Assembly (NCBI GenBank): GCA_934504345.1
Contig: CAKSVR010000048.1
Coordinates: forward strand, 1 to 15,812
Length of the DNA: 15,812 bases
From: an uncultured Agathobaculum sp.
Lineage (GTDB): Bacteria; Bacillota; Clostridia; Oscillospirales; Butyricicoccaceae
Reading direction: 5' to 3'
Positions 6,776 through 13,954 of this stretch are shown in pieces. The translations under genes and the position numbers were made by a program. Under the pieces are notes generated by a model that did no database searches, was not told the DNA's origin, and worked only from the letters and a program-made list of their open reading frames with translations. Position 1 is the stretch's first letter; every line of letters begins with the position of its first letter.

Positions 6776-7033
6776 TTGCAGAGAGGCAAACAGGGATTTA
6801 GTGTGCTGCGCTACCTGATCTATTTTTCTCAGGTAGGTTTCACAGTGATCACGCCGCCGGTGCTCTGCTGTTTCGGTGCCTTGTGGCTCCGGAATCGGTT
6901 TAACTGGGGCAACGGTGTGGTGATCGCCGGGATTTTGCTCGGTATTGCAGTCGCGGCCTGCGGCCTGCGGGATTTCCTGCGGTTTACCGAGCGCAAAGCC
7001 AGAGAGAGCGCAGAAAAGGAAAAGGAGCTGTAA
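6776..7033 (+). CDS. atpZ: AtpZ/AtpI family protein (ATP synthase gene 1)
   Basis: This 85-residue protein has two predicted membrane helices (about 14-38 and 46-66) joined by a short loop, and a charged C-terminal tail (RFTERKARESAEKEKEL). Small two-helix proteins of this family stand first in many bacterial atp operons. With AtpI they are thought to form a Mg2+/Ca2+ transporter or assist c-ring assembly. The start needs care: ATG 6770 has only one base between it and the GAGGGGG ribosome site (6762-6768), while TTG 6776, two codons on, has the usual 7-base spacing, so I choose TTG. Four bases separate it from atpI. Confidence 0.78.
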   Translation: MQRGKQGFSVLRYLIYFSQVGFTVITPPVLCCFGALWLRNRFNWGNGVVIAGILLGIAVAACGLRDFLRFTERKARESAEKEKEL

Positions 7034-7037
7034 CGGA

Positions 7038-7412
7038 ATGCACATCGTTTACGAAGAAACGAGGCGCCTGCTGCGCGGCATGATCCCGTTGGCGCTGGTG
7101 ACCTTCGGCGTGTTCACGCTGATGGGACAGGCACCGGCCCGCACGGCGGTCAGCGTTGCACTGGGCACGGCGTTCGCGCTGCTGCTGTTCTACCTGATCG
7201 GCAGGAGCACGGTACGGGCGACAGCCTTTCCGCCGGCACAGGGCATCCGCATCACGCGGCGCGGCTATGTGATCCGTTATCTGCTCACGGCGGTGTTCGT
7301 CATCGCGGCTATCAAGCTGCCGATGTTGAATGCAGCCGCGGCGGTCATCCCGCTGTTTTTCACAAAGGTGCTGCTGCTCTGGCACCACGCAGTTCAGCGG
7401 AAAGGAGGTTAA
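7038..7412 (+). CDS. atpI: ATP synthase subunit I (AtpI)
   Basis: This 124-residue membrane protein has four hydrophobic segments at about 15-30, 36-55, 78-95 and 101-117, in two pairs with a basic loop (RITRRGYVIRY) between. Size, topology and place between atpZ and atpB identify it as AtpI, which helps assemble the c-ring, notably in sodium-driven enzymes, and is not part of the finished synthase. AAAGGAG (7021-7027) lies 10 bases before ATG 7038. An upstream in-frame start exists at 6945 but would read through atpZ and has no ribosome site. Sequence conservation in this family is low, so the call rests mainly on topology and context. Confidence 0.82.
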   Translation: MHIVYEETRRLLRGMIPLALVTFGVFTLMGQAPARTAVSVALGTAFALLLFYLIGRSTVRATAFPPAQGIRITRRGYVIRYLLTAVFVIAAIKLPMLNAAAAVIPLFFTKVLLLWHHAVQRKGG

Positions 7413-7416
7413 ACGG

Positions 7417-8133
7417 TTGAACGTTGAAATAAACGGTCCTAAAATACTGGGGTATTTGTTCGGCAACACCAATCTGCCGATCACGGAAACCATGCGTAAT
7501 TCATGGATCATTATGGCGTTTATCCTGTTCCTGTGTATCTTTTTAACACACCGTATGCAGAAGATCCCAAAGGGCAAGCAGGCGCTGGCCGAAAAGGCCG
7601 TGCTGATGATCGACAGTCTGGTCGAGAGCACGATGGGTGAGGGCTGTCAGGCTTTCTCGCCGTACATTATGACGCTGATGATGAGCTCGCTGTTCGGTTC
7701 GCTGGCCAGCCTGTTCTGGATGCGTTCCACCACGGCAGACCTGAACACCACGCTCGGCTGGGCGCTCATCACGTTCGCACTGATCACGTTCAATAAGATC
7801 AAGTACGGCGGCATCAAGGGCTACCTCAAGGGTTTCCTCGAGCCGATCTTCGTTATGGCGCCGCTCAACGTGCTCAGCGAGATCGCAACGCCGGTTTCCA
7901 TGTCGTTCCGTCACTTCGGCAACATGGCAGGCGGCCTGGTTATCACCACGCTGATCATGGGCGCACTCAAGGTGCTGTCCGGCGCGATTCTGGGCTTTTT
8001 GCCCGTACCGCTGCTGCAGATCGGTCTGCCCGGTGTGCTGTCGCTGTATTTTGACTGCTTCACGGCCTGTATGCAGGCGTTCATCTTCAGTATGCTGACA
8101 ATGGCTTATGTAGGTGATGCTCGAAACAGCTGA
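7417..8133 (+). CDS. atpB: ATP synthase Fo subunit a
   Basis: This 238-residue membrane protein forms the ion half-channels against the c-ring. The essential arginine is Arg165 in SFRHFGNMAGG, matching the LRLFGNM motif of the family. TADLNTTLG (about 106-114) and the final helix MQAFIFSMLTMAYV are also standard. Five to six hydrophobic helices are visible. The start is TTG 7417 with a full AAAGGAGG (7401-7408) 8 bases upstream; in-frame sequence further upstream overlaps atpI in a Cys/Arg-rich stretch and is not real. The gap to atpE is 60 bases and carries a remnant heptamer repeat. Confidence 0.95.
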   Translation: MNVEINGPKILGYLFGNTNLPITETMRNSWIIMAFILFLCIFLTHRMQKIPKGKQALAEKAVLMIDSLVESTMGEGCQAFSPYIMTLMMSSLFGSLASLFWMRSTTADLNTTLGWALITFALITFNKIKYGGIKGYLKGFLEPIFVMAPLNVLSEIATPVSMSFRHFGNMAGGLVITTLIMGALKVLSGAILGFLPVPLLQIGLPGVLSLYFDCFTACMQAFIFSMLTMAYVGDARNS

Positions 8134-8143
8134 GCAGCAGCCG

Positions 8144-8177
8144 CAATTCACAATTCAACTTTTTTAGTCATTTGAAT
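8144..8177. repeat. Short heptamer repeat B (CAATTCA x2) between atpB and atpE
   Basis: CAATTCA occurs twice in tandem (8144-8157). ATTCAA (8153-8158) can pair with TTGAAT (8172-8177) just ahead of the atpE ribosome site, with a T-run (8160-8165) in the loop. This looks like a small or decayed member of the period-7 family seen at 4464, 11991 and 13955. Confidence 0.45.
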
Positions 8178-8193
8178 CAGGAGGAAGAAAAGT

Positions 8194-8451
8194 ATGGATC
8201 CCAAAGCATTCGTAGCAGGTATGTCCGCTCTTGGTGCAGGTATGGCGATGATCGCCGGCCTTGGCCCTGGTATCGGCGAGGGTTATGCAGCCGGTCAGGC
8301 GTGCTCCGCTATCGGCCGTCAGCCCGAGGCACAGGGCGACATCACCCGTACCATGATCCTTGGTATCGCAATGGCCGAGTCCACCGGTATCTATGCGCTG
8401 GTTATCGCGCTGATCCTGCTGTTTGCCAATCCGTTCGTAGGCCAGTTCTAA
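8194..8451 (+). CDS. atpE: ATP synthase Fo subunit c, likely Na+-binding
   Basis: This 85-residue two-helix hairpin protein makes the rotor ring. Helix 1 is the Gly-rich ALGAGMAMIAGLGPGIGEGYAAG, the polar loop is GRQPEAQGD (41-49), and helix 2 holds the ion-binding carboxylate Glu62 in AMAESTGIYALV. Ser63, Thr64 and Tyr67 follow it, and Glu29 takes the place held by Gln32 in Ilyobacter tartaricus. Two glutamates with the E-S-T string match the two-carboxylate sodium site known from Fusobacterium nucleatum. CAGGAGG (8179-8185) lies about 9 bases before the ATG, a strong site that suits a subunit needed in many copies. Confidence 0.96.
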   Translation: MDPKAFVAGMSALGAGMAMIAGLGPGIGEGYAAGQACSAIGRQPEAQGDITRTMILGIAMAESTGIYALVIALILLFANPFVGQF

Positions 8452-8469
8452 GGATTAGGATTGACCTGT

Positions 8470-8516
8470 CACGACCGTTAAGGCCGTGTAAAAAGACGAA
8501 ACGGATTCTTCCGTTT
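8470..8516 (+). promoter_or_regulatory. Two tandem stem-loops between atpE and atpF
   Basis: Stem 1 pairs CACG-CC (8470-8476, one mismatch) with GG-CGTG (8482-8488). Stem 2 pairs AAACGGA (8499-8505) with TCCGTTT (8510-8516) around TTCT. No long T-run follows, so these are more likely mRNA-stability or partial-termination structures that raise c-subunit output over the downstream subunits. The GAAGGAGG ribosome site of atpF starts right after stem 2. Confidence 0.5.
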
Positions 8517-8533
8517 GGGAAGGAGGTAAACCA

Positions 8534-9037
8534 GTGACAGAAGCATTATATGAAGCGTTCGTCAGCATCGGCTGGTGGGAGATCCTCGTGACGATGTGCA
8601 ACACGCTCATCACGTTCCTGATCATCAAGAAGTTCCTGTATGGTCCGGTCCGCAAAATGCTCGCTGCCCGCACCGAGGAGGTCGAGTCCATGTACTCCAC
8701 CGCCGAAAAGGCGCAGAGCGAGGCCGAGCAGATGCGGAGCGAGTACACCGAGCGTCTGTCCAAGGCAAAGGAGGAGGCGGCCGAGATCGTCGGCACCGCT
8801 ACCCGCCGCGCCGCAGAGCGCAGCGACGAGATCCTGCGCGAGTCCTCTCAGCAGGCCTCTGCCATGGTCAAAAAGGCCGAGCGCGTGATCGAGCAGGAGC
8901 GCATCAAGGCGCACAAGGAGCTCAAGGATGAGGTTGCGGATCTGTCCGTTATGATCGCCTCCAAGATCGTGGAGCGCGATGTAAAGCCGGAGGATCACGA
9001 ACGCTTTATCGAAGACTTTATTGACAAGGTGGGGTGA
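8534..9037 (+). CDS. atpF: ATP synthase Fo subunit b
   Basis: This 167-residue peripheral-stalk protein has one N-terminal membrane helix (about 12-35, WWEILVTMCNTLITFLIIKKFL). A long charged coiled coil (about 40-140, rich in Glu, Lys, Ala and Arg) is followed by a C-terminal segment (VADLSVMIASKIVERDV) that docks to the delta subunit. KKFLYGPVRKMLAAR after the membrane helix is typical. The start is GTG 8534 with AGGAGG (8521-8526) 7 bases upstream. Only one b gene is present, so the stalk is probably a homodimer. The gap to atpH is 6 bases. Confidence 0.95.
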   Translation: MTEALYEAFVSIGWWEILVTMCNTLITFLIIKKFLYGPVRKMLAARTEEVESMYSTAEKAQSEAEQMRSEYTERLSKAKEEAAEIVGTATRRAAERSDEILRESSQQASAMVKKAERVIEQERIKAHKELKDEVADLSVMIASKIVERDVKPEDHERFIEDFIDKVG

Positions 9038-9043
9038 GCAAAC

Positions 9044-9592
9044 ATGGCGGATATGGTAAGCGAGCGCTACGCACTGAGCCTTTACGAGGTCGCGCAGGAT
9101 CAGAAACAGGAGAAGCTGTATCTCGATCAGCTGACCGAGGTGTGCGCGGCGTTTGACAGCGAACCGGATTTCCTCAAAATGCTCACAACGCCCTCTATCG
9201 CGGCAGAGGACAAACGGAATGTCCTGAAAGCCGTGTTCGAGGGACGTATCGAGCCTTTTCTGCTCAATTTCCTGATGCTTGTAACGGATAAGAGCCGCAT
9301 CGGCCTCATCCACGAGATGTGTCAGGCGTATAAGGAGCAGTATTACTTTGAAAACGGCATCGTAGAGGTGCTGGCGGTCACGGCGGTGCCGATGAGTGCG
9401 GCGCTGACCGACAAGCTGCGCGGCAAGATGGAACAGGTAACGGGTAAAAAGGTAGAGCTGAAATGCTCGGTCGATCCGAGCATCATGGGCGGCATCGTTG
9501 TGAAAGTCAACAACGAGCAGTTCGATACCAGCCTGCGTACCCGTCTGGAAGAGCTTGCAGCACGGTTGACCGGTACACAGGAAAGCAGGTGA
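9044..9592 (+). CDS. atpH: ATP synthase F1 subunit delta (OSCP)
   Basis: This 182-residue protein links the b dimer to the top of the alpha/beta hexamer. The N-terminal helical domain starts SERYALSLYEVAQDQ, the usual RYA-x-AL-x-E pattern. The C-terminal part has GKKVELKCSVDPSIMGGIVVKVNNEQFDTSLRTRLEEL in pieces, where the D-P-S-I-x-G-G-I-x-V and D-x-S-x-x-x-R-L motifs are diagnostic. GGTGGGGTGAG overlaps the atpF stop and serves as ribosome site. It ends 5 bases before atpA, and its stop sits in the AGGTGA ribosome site of atpA. Confidence 0.95.
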   Translation: MADMVSERYALSLYEVAQDQKQEKLYLDQLTEVCAAFDSEPDFLKMLTTPSIAAEDKRNVLKAVFEGRIEPFLLNFLMLVTDKSRIGLIHEMCQAYKEQYYFENGIVEVLAVTAVPMSAALTDKLRGKMEQVTGKKVELKCSVDPSIMGGIVVKVNNEQFDTSLRTRLEELAARLTGTQESR

Positions 9593-9597
9593 TTTTT

Positions 9598-11103
9598 ATG
9601 GAATTGCGCTCCGAAGAGATCAGCAGCATTATCAAGGAGCAGATCACGCATTATCAGAGCCAGATCAAGCTGACCGACGTGGGCACTGTTGTTACCGTCG
9701 GTGACGGTATCGCGCATATCCATGGCCTTGAAAACTGCATGGCAGGCGAGTTGCTCGAATTTCCGGGCGGCGTGCAGGGCATGGCACAGAACCTCGAGGA
9801 AGAGCTGGTCGGCGCCGTTATCCTCGGCTCGGACCAGAACATCCGCGAGGGCGACACGGTAAAGCGCACCAAGCGCATCGTGGAGGTCCCGGTCGGTGAA
9901 GCGATGCTGGGCCGCGTTGTTGACGCACTCGGCAAGCCTATCGACGGCAAGGGCGCTATCGAAACTAAGGAGAGCCGTCCGATCGAAATGCCCGCACCGG
10001 GCATCATCGAGCGTGCTCCCGTTAATGTGCCGCTCCAGACCGGTATCAAGGCGATCGACTCCATGATCCCGATCGGCCGCGGCCAGCGTGAGCTTATTAT
10101 CGGCGACCGTCAGACCGGCAAGACCGCGATCTGTCTGGACACCATCATCAATCAAAAGGGCACCGGTGTTATCTGTATCTATGTAGCCATCGGCCAGAAG
10201 CGCTCGACTGTTGCACAGGTTGCCGAAACGCTGGCAGCCAACGGCGCGATGGATTATACCTGCATCGTCGCCGCGACCGCATCCGAGTCTGCACCGCTCC
10301 AGTATATTGCACCGTATGCGGGCTGCTCGATCGGCGAATTCTTCATGCACAAGGGCAAGGACGTTCTGGTCATTTACGATGATCTGTCCAAGCACGCGGT
10401 AGCTTACCGTGCACTTTCTCTGCTGCTTCACCGTCCGCCAGGACGTGAGGCTTATCCGGGTGACGTATTCTATCTGCACTCCCGTCTGCTCGAGCGTGCA
10501 GCGAACATCCAGAACGGCGGCAGCCTGACCGCACTCCCGATCATCGAGACGCAGGCAGGCGACGTTTCGGCTTATATCCCGACCAACGTCATCTCCATTA
10601 CCGACGGTCAGATCTTCCTCGAAACCGAGCTGTTCAACTCCGGTATCCGTCCGGCCGTAAACCCGGGTATTTCGGTATCCCGCGTCGGCGGCAACGCACA
10701 GATCAAGGCAATGAAAAAGGTAGCCGGTACGCTCAAGCTGGCGTACTCGCAGTTCCGCGAGCTGCAGGCGTTCTCGCAGTTCGGCTCCGACCTTGACGCG
10801 GACACCAAGAAGCGACTGGAACAGGGCGCACGCATCGTAGAGGTGCTCAAGCAGCCGCAGAACAGCCCGATCCCGGTCGAAAAGCAGGTTATCATCATCT
10901 ATGCCGTTGTTTCGGGCGCGCTGCTCGATATTCCGGCAAACCAGATCGGTGAATTTGAAAAGGAGCTGTTCTCGTTCGTTGACAGCGTTTACGGTGACAT
11001 TCCGGAGTCCATCCGCACCACCGGCAAGCTGGAGGACGACGTTAAGGACAAGCTGACAAAGGCAATCGAGGAATGCAAGAGTAAGTTCCTTTCCGAGCAC
11101 TAA
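9598..11103 (+). CDS. atpA: ATP synthase F1 subunit alpha
   Basis: This 501-residue non-catalytic nucleotide-binding subunit of the F1 hexamer has Walker A G-D-R-Q-T-G-K-T at 169-176 and VLVIYDDLSKHAVAYR (256-271) as the Walker B region. PGREAYPGDVFYLHSRLLER is at 281-300, and the family signature PGISVSRVGGNAQ is at 356-368 with the arginine finger Arg362. Size is standard for bacteria. ATG 9598 gives the expected N-terminus ELRSEEISSIIKEQI with AGGTGA (9587-9592) as ribosome site. An in-frame start at 9463 lies deep in atpH and is rejected. The 21-base gap to atpG holds a GGGAGGG site. Confidence 0.98.
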   Translation: MELRSEEISSIIKEQITHYQSQIKLTDVGTVVTVGDGIAHIHGLENCMAGELLEFPGGVQGMAQNLEEELVGAVILGSDQNIREGDTVKRTKRIVEVPVGEAMLGRVVDALGKPIDGKGAIETKESRPIEMPAPGIIERAPVNVPLQTGIKAIDSMIPIGRGQRELIIGDRQTGKTAICLDTIINQKGTGVICIYVAIGQKRSTVAQVAETLAANGAMDYTCIVAATASESAPLQYIAPYAGCSIGEFFMHKGKDVLVIYDDLSKHAVAYRALSLLLHRPPGREAYPGDVFYLHSRLLERAANIQNGGSLTALPIIETQAGDVSAYIPTNVISITDGQIFLETELFNSGIRPAVNPGISVSRVGGNAQIKAMKKVAGTLKLAYSQFRELQAFSQFGSDLDADTKKRLEQGARIVEVLKQPQNSPIPVEKQVIIIYAVVSGALLDIPANQIGEFEKELFSFVDSVYGDIPESIRTTGKLEDDVKDKLTKAIEECKSKFLSEH

Positions 11104-11124
11104 CGCGAAAGGGAGGGACTGAAA

Positions 11125-11988
11125 ATGGCTTCCGGAAATATGAAGGACATTAAGCGCCGTATCAAATCGGTGCAGTCCACCATGCAGATCACCAAGGCGA
11201 TGGAGCTGGTCGCGTCCTCCAAGATGCGCCGCGCAAAGGAGCGTGCCCTCGGGGCCCGTCCGTACTTTAACGCGCTGTATCAGACCATCGCCCGCCTTGC
11301 GGGCGCGACCCGCGGCAGCGAGTCGATCTACACCAAGCCGCGCGAGGTCAAGAACAGCCTGTACATCGTCATCGCGGGCGACCGCGGACTGGCAGGCGGC
11401 TACAATGCCAACCTGTTCAAGCTGGCCGCTGCCGAGATGCAGGGCAAGCAGGCGCAGGTCATCACCATCGGCAAAAAGGCGCAGGAGCATTACGCCAAGC
11501 GCCCGGTAACGGTGGCGGCGGACTATCCCGGCATTGCAGAAACCATGCGGATCAGCGATACGCATCCCATCGTGGAGGATATGCTGAAGCTGTTCCGCGA
11601 GGGCAGGGTGGACGAGGTTTTCCTGTGCTATACGGAGTTCATTTCTCCCTTGCAGCAGGAGCCCAAGTGCCTCAAGCTGCTGCCCGCGCACTTCGATGCG
11701 GCGGAGGATCAGCCCAAGGGCGCTCATGTTCTGACCGAATACGATCCCTCGCCGGAGAGCGTGTTCGATGCAGTCATCCCGGAGTACCTGTACGGTGTGC
11801 TGTACGGCGCGGTAGTCGAAAGCTACTGCTCCGAGCAGTCGGCGCGCCGCATGGCGATGGAGGCCGCATCTGATAACGCAGGCGAGATGATCGAAAATCT
11901 GAATCTGTCCTACAACCGTGCGCGTCAGGCAGCGATCACACAGGAGATCACGGAGATCGTAGCCGGCTCGGGCGAGGTAGGAGCCTAA
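11125..11988 (+). CDS. atpG: ATP synthase F1 subunit gamma
   Basis: This 287-residue central shaft has two long helices. The N-terminal part reads DIKRRIKSVQSTMQITKAMELVASSK, with the conserved I-T-K-A-M-x-M/L-V-A. The C-terminal helix ends MIENLNLSYNRARQAAITQEITEIV, with the family signature Y-N-R-A-R-Q-A-x-I-T-x-E. The GDRGLAGGYN motif (about 90-99) of the Rossmann domain is also present. GGGAGGG (11111-11117) is 7 bases before the ATG. Downstream, instead of the short gap usual between gamma and beta genes, lies a 99-base spacer filled by a heptamer-repeat element. Confidence 0.97.
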   Translation: MASGNMKDIKRRIKSVQSTMQITKAMELVASSKMRRAKERALGARPYFNALYQTIARLAGATRGSESIYTKPREVKNSLYIVIAGDRGLAGGYNANLFKLAAAEMQGKQAQVITIGKKAQEHYAKRPVTVAADYPGIAETMRISDTHPIVEDMLKLFREGRVDEVFLCYTEFISPLQQEPKCLKLLPAHFDAAEDQPKGAHVLTEYDPSPESVFDAVIPEYLYGVLYGAVVESYCSEQSARRMAMEAASDNAGEMIENLNLSYNRARQAAITQEITEIVAGSGEVGA

Positions 11989-11990
11989 TC

Positions 11991-12067
11991 GAGAGTGGAG
12001 ATAGAAGAGTGGAGAGTGGAGAGCACTCTCATCTCTTCACTCTGAACTCTGCACTCTTCACTCTTTT
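11991..12067. repeat. Heptamer-repeat hairpin C inside the atp operon
   Basis: The 77 bases divide exactly into eleven 7-mers. The first five are GAGAGTG, GAGATAG, AAGAGTG, GAGAGTG, GAGAGCA (11991-12025). The last six are CTCTCAT, CTCTTCA, CTCTGAA, CTCTGCA, CTCTTCA, CTCTTTT (12026-12067). The second set is roughly the complement of the first, so the RNA can fold into a long imperfect hairpin between atpG and atpD. It ends 6 bases before the AAGGGAG ribosome site of atpD, and its last unit plus the loop geometry could also act as a leaky terminator. Confidence 0.8.
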
Positions 12068-12087
12068 CACAAAAGGGAGTTTTGCCA

Positions 12088-13485
12088 ATGAGTGAGCAGA
12101 ATATTGGCACCGTTGTCCAGATCACCGGACCGGTGCTTGACATTAAATTTGCCGCTGACGCGCTTCCGAAGCTGCTGAATGCTATTACGATCGACAACCA
12201 CGGTCAGATCATCACGGTCGAGGTTGCCCAGCACATCGGTCAGGACACCGTGCGCTGCATCGCAATGGAATCCACCGACGGCTTGGTGCGCGGCATGAAG
12301 GCAGTCGATACCGGCAGCCCGATCACGGTGCCGGTAGGCGACAAGAACCTCGGACGTATCTTCAACCTGCTCGGTCAGCCGGTGGACAACAAGCCGGCGG
12401 TCGAGGGCGAAGAGCGCTGGCCGATCCATCGTCCTGCGCCGTCCTACGAGGAGCAGCAGTCCACGACCGAGATCCTCGAAACCGGCATCAAGGTCGTTGA
12501 CCTGATCGCACCGTTCGCAAAGGGCGGCAAGATCGGTCTGTTCGGCGGCGCAGGCGTCGGCAAGACCGTTATCATCATGGAGCTGATCAACAACATCGCA
12601 AAGCAGCATGGCGGTATCTCGGTATTCACCGGTGTAGGCGAGCGTACCCGTGAGGGCAACGACCTGTACAACGAGATGCAGGAATCCGGCGTTATCAACA
12701 AGACCGCGCTGGTTTACGGCCAGATGAACGAGCCGCCCGGAGCGCGTATGCGCGTTGCGCTGTCCGGCCTGACCATGGCGGAGTATTTCCGCGATGTCGA
12801 GGGTCAGGACGTACTGTTGTTCATCGACAACATTTTCCGCTTCACGCAGGCCGGTTCGGAGGTTTCCGCGCTGCTCGGCCGTATGCCGTCTGCCGTAGGC
12901 TATCAGCCGACGCTGGCGACCGAGATGGGCGCGCTGCAGGAGCGAATCACCTCGACCAAGAAGGGCTCGATCACCTCGGTACAGGCCGTTTATGTGCCTG
13001 CCGATGACCTGACCGACCCGGCTCCGGCCACCACGTTCTCGCATCTGGATGCAAAGGTCGTACTGTCGCGTGACATTGCCTCGATGGGCATTTACCCGGC
13101 GGTTGACCCGCTGGATTCGTCCTCTCGTATCCTGTCGGCGGACGTTGTCGGCAAGGAGCACTACGAGGTTGCCCGTGCGGTGCAGTCTATCCTTCAGAAG
13201 TACAAGGACCTGCAGGACATCATCGCCATCCTCGGCATGGATGAGCTGTCCGACGAGGACAAGCTGACTGTTGCCCGTGCCCGTAAGATCCAGAACTTCC
13301 TCTCGCAGCCGTTCCATGTTGCAGAGCAGTTCACCGGTATGGCGGGCAAGTATGTGCCGGTCGCTGAAACCATCCGCGGCTTCCGCGAGATCCTCGACGG
13401 CAAGCACGACGATCTGCCTGAGTCGGCGTTCCTGTTTGCCGGCACGATCGACGAGGTAGTGGAGAAGGCTAAGAAGGGGGCATAA
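12088..13485 (+). CDS. atpD: ATP synthase F1 subunit beta (catalytic)
   Basis: This 465-residue catalytic subunit has Walker A G-G-A-G-V-G-K-T at 153-160 and the catalytic Glu in GERTREGNDLY. Walker B is DVLLFIDNIFRFTQAGSEVS in pieces, the signature PAVDPLDSSSR is present, and DELSDEDK forms the DELSEED lever that contacts gamma. All are intact, and length is normal. ATG 12088 has AAGGGAG (12073-12079) 8 bases upstream; TTG 12082 is in frame but too close to that site. The ribosome site lies just outside the heptamer repeat, so translation initiation should not be blocked by it. One base separates it from atpC. Confidence 0.98.
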   Translation: MSEQNIGTVVQITGPVLDIKFAADALPKLLNAITIDNHGQIITVEVAQHIGQDTVRCIAMESTDGLVRGMKAVDTGSPITVPVGDKNLGRIFNLLGQPVDNKPAVEGEERWPIHRPAPSYEEQQSTTEILETGIKVVDLIAPFAKGGKIGLFGGAGVGKTVIIMELINNIAKQHGGISVFTGVGERTREGNDLYNEMQESGVINKTALVYGQMNEPPGARMRVALSGLTMAEYFRDVEGQDVLLFIDNIFRFTQAGSEVSALLGRMPSAVGYQPTLATEMGALQERITSTKKGSITSVQAVYVPADDLTDPAPATTFSHLDAKVVLSRDIASMGIYPAVDPLDSSSRILSADVVGKEHYEVARAVQSILQKYKDLQDIIAILGMDELSDEDKLTVARARKIQNFLSQPFHVAEQFTGMAGKYVPVAETIRGFREILDGKHDDLPESAFLFAGTIDEVVEKAKKGA

Positions 13486-13486
13486 T

Positions 13487-13885
13487 ATGGCTGCCTTTCA
13501 TCTGAAAGTGCTCACGGTCGATAAGGAGTTTTTCAACGGTGACGTTGACCGCATCGTGGTGCGTACCACACAGGGCGATGTGGGCATCCTGCCGAACCAT
13601 GTGCCGTATGTTGCGGCGCTGGGCATCGGCAGCCTGACCATCGTGCAGAATGGTGAGCGCCGTGTAGCAGCGGTTTCGGGCGGCTTCGTGGACGTTTCGG
13701 CCGACCAGACGGTCGTGCTGGCGCGTACCTGCGAGTGGGCTGACGAGATTGACGTTGCCCGTGCCCGTGAAGCGGCGGAGCGTGCGAAAGCCGTTTTGCA
13801 GCGCAAGGAAAGCGACCGTGAAATGGATATTGCACAGGTCAAGCTGAAAAAAGCGACCAACCGTATCCGCATCTCCGGAAAATAA
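13487..13885 (+). CDS. atpC: ATP synthase F1 subunit epsilon
   Basis: This 132-residue regulatory subunit binds gamma and the c-ring. The N-terminal beta sandwich has the family string GDVGILPNHVPYVAAL (30-45, compare G-E-x-G-I-L-P-x-H) and VAAVSGGFVDVSADQTVVLA. A C-terminal helix pair (VARAREAAERAKAVL then MDIAQVKLKKATNRIRI) could insert into F1 to block hydrolysis, as in other bacteria. AAGGGGG overlapping the end of atpD is the ribosome site. It is the last gene of the operon, 3 bases before the terminator stem. Confidence 0.96.
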   Translation: MAAFHLKVLTVDKEFFNGDVDRIVVRTTQGDVGILPNHVPYVAALGIGSLTIVQNGERRVAAVSGGFVDVSADQTVVLARTCEWADEIDVARAREAAERAKAVLQRKESDREMDIAQVKLKKATNRIRISGK

Positions 13886-13888
13886 AGA

Positions 13889-13922
13889 AAATCCCTCAAT
13901 CCGTCAGGATTGGGGGATTTTT
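13889..13922 (+). terminator. Intrinsic terminator of the ATP synthase operon
   Basis: A 14-bp stem (13889-13902 with 13907-13920, one G-T pair, loop GTCA) ends in a T-run. It closes the operon. Confidence 0.93.
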
Positions 13923-13954
13923 GTGCGGTATATCCGGAGTGAAGAGGTTCAATA

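Noticed and set aside
5864..7045. 393-codon minus-strand open frame across the P-loop gene, terminator and atp leader
   Set aside because: It crosses a perfect plus-strand terminator and promoter and has no recognisable domain.
9343..11727. 794-codon open frame on the minus strand across atpH, atpA and atpG
   Set aside because: It is antisense to three well-conserved genes, has no ribosome site, and its Leu/Arg/His/Asp-rich composition is that of a mirror frame in GC-rich coding DNA.
11991..12067. CRISPR-like array
   Set aside because: Units are 7 bases with no spacers and no cas genes nearby; it is a heptamer tandem repeat with complementary arms.
12067..13407. 446-codon minus-strand open frame across atpD
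   Set aside because: It is a mirror frame of a highly conserved gene, with no family features and no ribosome site.
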